From Rikenellaceae bacterium (GTDB lineage: Bacteria; Bacteroidota; Bacteroidia; Bacteroidales; UBA932), in NCBI GenBank assembly GCA_900769145.1, contig CAAGFN010000110.1, forward strand, positions 1 through 8,615: DNA of 8,615 bases. Reading direction: 5' to 3'. Positions within the stretch are counted from its first letter, which is position 1. Every line of letters starts with the position of its first letter. Shown one piece after another: positions 5,474 through 8,615 of the stretch. The translations under genes were made by a program, and so were the position numbers. Under the pieces are notes generated by a model. It was not told where the DNA came from. It did not search any database and was given only the letters and a program-made list of their open reading frames with translations.

Positions 5474-6706
5474 ATGGAAAACATTGACATAAACGCCAAT
5501 AAGTCAGAGGCCGCACGCTGCCTCAAATGCCGCAACGCAAGATGCTCCGCGGCCTGTCCCGTGCATACAGACATTCCTGCATTGATGACCCTCTACCTTC
5601 AGGGAAAGAAGGAGGAAGCAGCCACTATCCTGCTGAGGAACAACCCGATGGCAGCCATCTCCAGCCGTGTCTGCGACTGGAGCCGGGTATGCCTGAGCCG
5701 CTGCATTCTCAATGCCAGGCAGTCCCCTGTGAACTGGCATTCCATCGAAGCCGAGATAGCGGGAGAAGCCATTTTCAGGATGAAGATTTCCACCGGAGAA
5801 GCCACGGGAAAAAGCGTGGGCATAGTGGGAGCTGGCCCTGCAGGCATTTCAGCTGCATTGTGGCTCCGTGAAGCCGGCCACGACGTGGTGATTTACGACA
5901 GTTTCGAGCGTCCGGGAGGCGTATTGCGCTACGGTATTCCGGAATTCCGTCTTGACAGGAAATTCGTTGACAGGTATGAGGCGCTTCTAGAAGAGGCCGG
6001 GGTCACTTCCCGGGGAAACACATTCGTAGGCAGGGATATTTCCCTGCAGGAACTCAGGGAAAGGCACGATGCCGTCCTGATTGCCGCCGGAGCAGGAATC
6101 CCGAGAAAGCTGGACGTGCCGGGCGAGGAGGGTGCCAATGTCATCTATGCTCTTGATTACCTGAAGGATCCGTCTGCTTACAATCTTGGCCGGAGGGTCA
6201 TTGTCATAGGTGGCGGCAATGTCACTATGGATGCCTGCCGCACCGCCGTCCGCCAGGGCCGGGATACCACGGTTTACTACCGTAAATCATTCGAGAATAT
6301 GCCTGCCAATGCCATCGAGGTGGAACTGGCCCGCGAGGAGGGAGTGAAGTTCGTGCTCTTCGAGGTACCTGTGGGCTTCCGTGAGGGCAAGGCCATAATG
6401 CGCAAATGCGAGAATGTCCTCAAGCCTGACGGCCGTGTAAGCACGAGAATGATAGAGGGAACCGACCACGAGGTGGAGTTCGATACAATGCTGGTGGCCA
6501 TCAGTGCCAATGTGGATTTCTCCATTTTCGGCGAAGACAAGCCGGTTCTCAACAGATACGGCTGGCCTGAGACCAATGACAGCCAGCAGACCAGCCTCAA
6601 GGATGTATTCATTGCAGGAGACTTCATTCTCGGCCCTGCGACTGTCGTAGATGCCGTGGCATCGGCGAAGAAGGCGGTGGCGGGCATATTGTCCTATCTC
6701 GGTTAG
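5474..6706 (+). CDS. GltD/PreT-type Fe-S flavoprotein, NAD(P)H-dependent oxidoreductase subunit
   Basis: This is a 410-residue cytoplasmic flavoprotein of the glutamate-synthase small-subunit/dihydropyrimidine-dehydrogenase (DPD) N-terminal family, close in size to PreT. The N-terminal Fe-S domain has Cys16-x2-Cys19-x4-Cys24-x3-Cys28-Pro, then Cys67-x5-Cys73-x3-Cys77, with Glu92 where I align the DPD ligand Gln156. Next come the FAD dinucleotide motif GAGPAG (119-124), RPGGVLRYGIPEFRL (146-160), the NAD(P)H Rossmann motif GGGNVTMD (246-253), and the C-terminal FAD motif DVFIAGDF...ATVVDAVASAKKA (377-401). Such proteins pass electrons from NAD(P)H through FAD and 4Fe-4S centres to a partner (GltB, PreA or similar), but no partner gene is in this window. 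The usual Pro after the fifth Cys is replaced by Asp (Cys67-Asp68). The 3' end overlaps the facing PLP-enzyme gene by 83 bp. Confidence 0.85.
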   Translation: MENIDINANKSEAARCLKCRNARCSAACPVHTDIPALMTLYLQGKKEEAATILLRNNPMAAISSRVCDWSRVCLSRCILNARQSPVNWHSIEAEIAGEAIFRMKISTGEATGKSVGIVGAGPAGISAALWLREAGHDVVIYDSFERPGGVLRYGIPEFRLDRKFVDRYEALLEEAGVTSRGNTFVGRDISLQELRERHDAVLIAAGAGIPRKLDVPGEEGANVIYALDYLKDPSAYNLGRRVIVIGGGNVTMDACRTAVRQGRDTTVYYRKSFENMPANAIEVELAREEGVKFVLFEVPVGFREGKAIMRKCENVLKPDGRVSTRMIEGTDHEVEFDTMLVAISANVDFSIFGEDKPVLNRYGWPETNDSQQTSLKDVFIAGDFILGPATVVDAVASAKKAVAGILSYLG

Positions 6707-7883
6707 CCCTGCATTCGTTCACGGCATTCTCCAGCTGTTTCATGGCCCGGCGGATGACAGACCTTGGAGAAGCCACGTTCAGCCTCATGAAGCCTTCGCC
6801 GCCGGGACTGAAGATTTCTCCGTCATTCAGTGCAAGGCGGGCCTTGTTCACGAAAAGGTCAATGAGGGCATCGTGGTCAAGACCAAGTCCTTTGCAGTCC
6901 AGCCAGACAAGGTAGGAGGCCTGGGGACGGAGCGGCTTTATTCCCGGGATATTGGCATTGCAGTAGCTTTCAACCAGTTCCACATTGCCCTCAATGTAGG
7001 AAATCAGTTGGCGGCGCCATTCCTCTCCCTGCCGAAGCGCAGCGATGGTGGCTATCGGAGCGAACATATTGGGACTTGACAACTCATTGGCATCCAGCCA
7101 TTTGAAGAGCACCTTGCGAATCTCCGGATTAGGGACGATGCACCAGGAACTGACTACGCCGGCCATATTGAAGGTCTTGGTAGGGGCCCCGAAGGTGATG
7201 CTGCAGGCTGCCGCTTCATCGGAAACTGTGGCAAACGGGATGTGCTTGTGACCGAAGAGTGTGAGGTCGCAATGTATCTCGTCCGAAATTACCAGGATAT
7301 TGCGTTCCCGGCAGAACGATGCTAGTCTGCTCAATGTCTCCCTGTCCCAGACAAGTCCGCCGGGATTATGAGGATTGGCAAGAATGAGAAGCCGGCATTT
7401 TTCATCCGCGACCTCGGCAAGGTTCTCGAAATCCATTGAATAGTAACCGTCAGGCCTGCGTTTCAACGGGTTGTAAACCACTTCCCTGCCATTTTCGGTC
7501 GGGACAATCCTGAACGGATGGTAAACCGGCGGCTGGATGATGACTTTCTCGTCGGGCTTGAGGAAGGCATTGACCACGAAGCCGATTCCCTTCACGACGC
7601 CAGGTATGTAGCTGAACCATTCCCGTTTTGTATCCCAGCCGTGATGTTCCCGAATCCAGGCGATGACGGATGGCCAATAATCCTCCGGTTCCATAGTGTA
7701 TCCCAATATAGGATGCTCGAGTCTTTTCTTTATTGCCTCAATGATGAATGGCGGTGTCTCGAAATCCATGTCCGCCACCCAGAGAGGTATCAGGTCGGCC
7801 CGTCCGAACCGGCTTTCCAAATCCATCTTGACCGCGTCGGTGCCCTGCCTGTCGGTCAGTTTGTCGAAATCGTAGGTTATCAT
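6624..7883 (-). CDS. MalY/PatB-type PLP-dependent C-S lyase or aminotransferase
   Basis: This is a 419-residue cytoplasmic fold-type I PLP enzyme. The start MITYDFDKLTDRQGTDAVKMD and LWVADMDFETPP (34-45) are characteristic of the MalY/PatB group. Key residues visible are Tyr121 (PPVYHPF), Asn173 in ANPHNPGG (169-176), Asp201 in SDEIHCDL, the PLP lysine Lys236 in APTKTFNMAG, and Arg367 in GFMRLNV for the substrate carboxylate. Family members cleave cystathionine or cysteine to give homocysteine or H2S plus pyruvate and ammonia; some act as aminotransferases, so the exact activity is open. Homology appears to end near residue 388 (MKQLENAV). The last 30 residues, Pro- and Arg-rich (CPPPPSSPMPRH), lie mostly antisense to the oxidoreductase and look like a read-through tail. 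I preferred the ATG at 7883 over the frame opening at 7928 because a -7 box covers the latter. Confidence 0.88.
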   Translation of the reverse strand: MITYDFDKLTDRQGTDAVKMDLESRFGRADLIPLWVADMDFETPPFIIEAIKKRLEHPILGYTMEPEDYWPSVIAWIREHHGWDTKREWFSYIPGVVKGIGFVVNAFLKPDEKVIIQPPVYHPFRIVPTENGREVVYNPLKRRPDGYYSMDFENLAEVADEKCRLLILANPHNPGGLVWDRETLSRLASFCRERNILVISDEIHCDLTLFGHKHIPFATVSDEAAACSITFGAPTKTFNMAGVVSSWCIVPNPEIRKVLFKWLDANELSSPNMFAPIATIAALRQGEEWRRQLISYIEGNVELVESYCNANIPGIKPLRPQASYLVWLDCKGLGLDHDALIDLFVNKARLALNDGEIFSPGGEGFMRLNVASPRSVIRRAMKQLENAVNECRANRDRTICPPPPSSPMPRHLRQSQGRE

Positions 7884-7925
7884 AGCATGACTTAATTTTT
7901 GCTGGTCGCAACTTGAAATCGGGAC

Positions 7926-7933
7926 CAAAGATA
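7926..7933 (-). promoter_or_regulatory. -7 box for the PLP enzyme
   Basis: On the - strand this reads TATCTTTG, an exact TAnnTTTG match. Transcription from about 7920 gives a leader of about 37 bases to the ATG at 7883. No TTTG -33 box is seen at 19-21 bases. The expected -33 position overlaps the + strand -7 box at 7955-7962. Confidence 0.6.
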
Positions 7934-7954
7934 GTCATTTCCGTGAATAATGCT

Positions 7955-7962
7955 TATCTTTG
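7955..7962 (+). promoter_or_regulatory. -7 box for the DUF4491 gene
   Basis: TATCTTTG is an exact TAnnTTTG match, identical to the opposing box at 7926-7933. Predicted start is near 7968, leaving a leader of about 18 bases before the ATG at 7986. As with its partner, no clear -33 box is present. Confidence 0.6.
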
Positions 7963-7985
7963 CCGACCTACGAATATGCAATTTT

Positions 7986-8273
7986 ATGAATTTTACAGGA
8001 TTGATAATAGCGGTGACGACCTTTCTGGTAATAGGTCTCTTCCACCCCATTGTAATAAAGAGTGAATATTACTTCGGCACGAAGTGCTGGTGGGTGTTCG
8101 CCCTGGCCGGTGCAGCCTTCATAGCAGCCAGCCTTCTGGCAGAGAACGGAATCCTCAGCCCAGTACTCGGAGTAATCGGATGTTCCTGCTTCTGGAGCAT
8201 TCTGGAGATTTTCGAGCAGAGGGAGCGTGTCAGGAAAGGCTGGTTCCCCAAGAATCCCAAGCGCAAGGACTAA
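7986..8273 (+). CDS. DUF4491 small membrane protein
   Basis: This is a 95-residue protein that I recognise as DUF4491, a family common in Bacteroidota with no known function. Family hallmarks are the start MNFTGLIIAVTTFLVIGLFHPIVIK (1-25), SEYYFGTKCWW (26-36), and the closing FEQRERVRKGWFPKNPKR (77-94). Three hydrophobic segments (about 3-22, 37-53, 57-74) make it a small inner-membrane protein. The C-terminal tail is strongly basic, so it probably faces the cytoplasm. The ATG at 7986 is preferred to an in-frame ATG at 7950 because family members begin MNFTGL and the -7 box at 7955-7962 would lie inside the longer version. It is divergent from the PLP enzyme; nothing in the context suggests a function. 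Confidence 0.88.
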   Translation: MNFTGLIIAVTTFLVIGLFHPIVIKSEYYFGTKCWWVFALAGAAFIAASLLAENGILSPVLGVIGCSCFWSILEIFEQRERVRKGWFPKNPKRKD

Positions 8274-8304
8274 GGCAAGAAGACTCATGTGCCAAGCGGG
8301 GCAC

Positions 8305-8443
8305 ACCATCCACGCTGAGGGCTGGATTCGTGGATGGTAAACGCATTCAAAGCGTACTAGCCACGCTGAGGCGGCATATCGTGGAGGGTACAATGCCGAA
8401 GGGGTGCACCATCCACGCTGAAAGCGCTTGTCATGGAGGGTGC
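8305..8443. repeat. Three-unit tandem array of hairpin repeats
   Basis: Three imperfect copies of a palindromic unit recur every 51-52 bases. Unit A has arms 8305-8314 and 8329-8338 (ACCATCCACG / CGTGGATGGT, perfect 10 bp). Unit B has arms 8354-8365 and 8380-8391 (GTACTAGCCACG / CGTGGAGGGTAC). Unit C has arms 8406-8417 and 8432-8443 (GCACCATCCACG / CATGGAGGGTGC). Each loop is exactly 14 bases and begins CTGA. The outer arm bases differ between units but still pair within a unit (GTAC with GTAC in B, GCACC with GGGTGC in C), as expected if the fold matters. Spacers are 14-15 bases. A smaller hairpin, TGTGCC/GGCACA (8288-8305), abuts unit A and may compete with it. No long open frame runs through it convincingly. 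Confidence 0.8.
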
Positions 8444-8615
8444 GGATTCTTATGCCCTCATTGATTCCGGGGTCTGTCCGAATTTCGGATAATCATACTA
8501 GTAAATGAAAATCAATGAACAACATAGTGCCCTACAGGGCATTGTAGCGGGGGTCGTTGATCACTGACACGCTCTGGAGGGCTTCAGTGAACAAGGGGTA
8601 TCAATACAGTATGCT
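8444..8615. other. Right-end non-coding stretch with small inverted repeats
   Basis: With the array, this stretch makes up the 342 bases after the DUF4491 stop that contain no convincing gene. It holds three small inverted repeats: TCCGA/TCGGA near 8477-8489, TGCCCT (8528-8533) with AGGGCA (8536-8541), and TCACTGA (8561-8567) with TCAGTGA (8584-8590). The third has a 16-base loop containing CACGCTCTGGAGGG, which echoes the array units (CACGCTGAGG, TGGAGGG). A 20-codon frame at 8505-8567 and a short - strand frame are present, but neither is supported. The next gene may lie beyond the edge. Confidence 0.5.

Noticed and set aside
7976..8063. Short overlapping ORF starting at the ATG just before DUF4491
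   Set aside because: It is out of frame with the recognised DUF4491 protein and has no domain features. It is an incidental frame in an AT-rich leader.
8305..8443. CRISPR array or integron attC cluster
   Set aside because: The units are imperfect palindromes with 14-15 base spacers and no cas or integrase gene. The arms lack the conserved attC core-site ends.
8084..8464. A 126-residue + strand frame spanning the DUF4491 3' end and the hairpin array
   Set aside because: It is out of frame with a recognised protein, and its second half is only repeat sequence. The low-complexity translation has no family features.
8505..8567. A 20-codon + strand ORF (MKINEQHSALQGIVAGVVDH)
   Set aside because: It is too short, has no clear promoter, and contains an inverted repeat that better explains the sequence. 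Kept only as a note.
8541..8606. A - strand frame ending ...LFTEALQSVSVINDPRYNAL
   Set aside because: The translation looks protein-like, but an in-frame TGA interrupts it a few codons upstream, near the window edge. I cannot distinguish a gene relic from chance.

Overview
The window looks like a chromosomal segment of a Bacteroidota (Bacteroidales-type) bacterium. Three things point there. Several start sites are preceded by the Bacteroidota promoter signature (a -7 box TAnnTTTG, in some cases with a TTTG or TTG -33 box 19-20 bp upstream). Start codons lack clear Shine-Dalgarno sequences. The gene content includes a DUF4491 protein, a TonB-dependent receptor, and a NahK/MdsC-like sugar kinase of a type common in gut Bacteroidales. 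I cannot resolve the genus. All functions are read from motifs, and no database search was possible.

Layout, left to right. A probable 3' tail of an unidentified + strand gene (ending at 61) shares a bidirectional terminator with a - strand short-chain dehydrogenase (136-957). The dehydrogenase is divergent from a + strand YhhN-family membrane protein (1091-1843) whose promoter lies so close to its ATG that the mRNA may be leaderless. The YhhN gene converges on a - strand anomeric sugar-kinase-like phosphotransferase (1899-3029), with a UUCG-type hairpin between them. Upstream of the kinase on the same strand is a 674-residue TonB-dependent receptor (3157-5181). The kinase promoter appears to start inside the receptor stop codon, and its leader can fold into a hairpin. 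A divergent promoter region and a REP-like inverted repeat (5321-5437) separate the receptor from a + strand GltD/PreT-type Fe-S flavoprotein (5474-6706). That gene runs tail to tail into a - strand MalY/PatB-type PLP enzyme (6624-7883), and the two coding regions overlap by 83 bp. The PLP enzyme is divergent from a DUF4491 membrane protein (7986-8273), with two identical -7 boxes facing away from each other. The last 342 bases hold no convincing gene but contain a three-unit array of hairpin repeats with a constant 14-base loop.

The genes look like a mixed housekeeping/accessory neighbourhood rather than one pathway. Most adjacent genes are divergent or convergent and appear to have their own promoters. 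The only co-directional pair is receptor then kinase, which could join uptake to sugar phosphorylation, but the kinase seems to have its own promoter. I see no phage, CRISPR, transposase, rRNA or tRNA gene. The most unusual material is non-coding: the hairpin array at the right end, the REP-like element in a probable 5' leader, the kinase leader hairpin, and the 83-bp antisense overlap.
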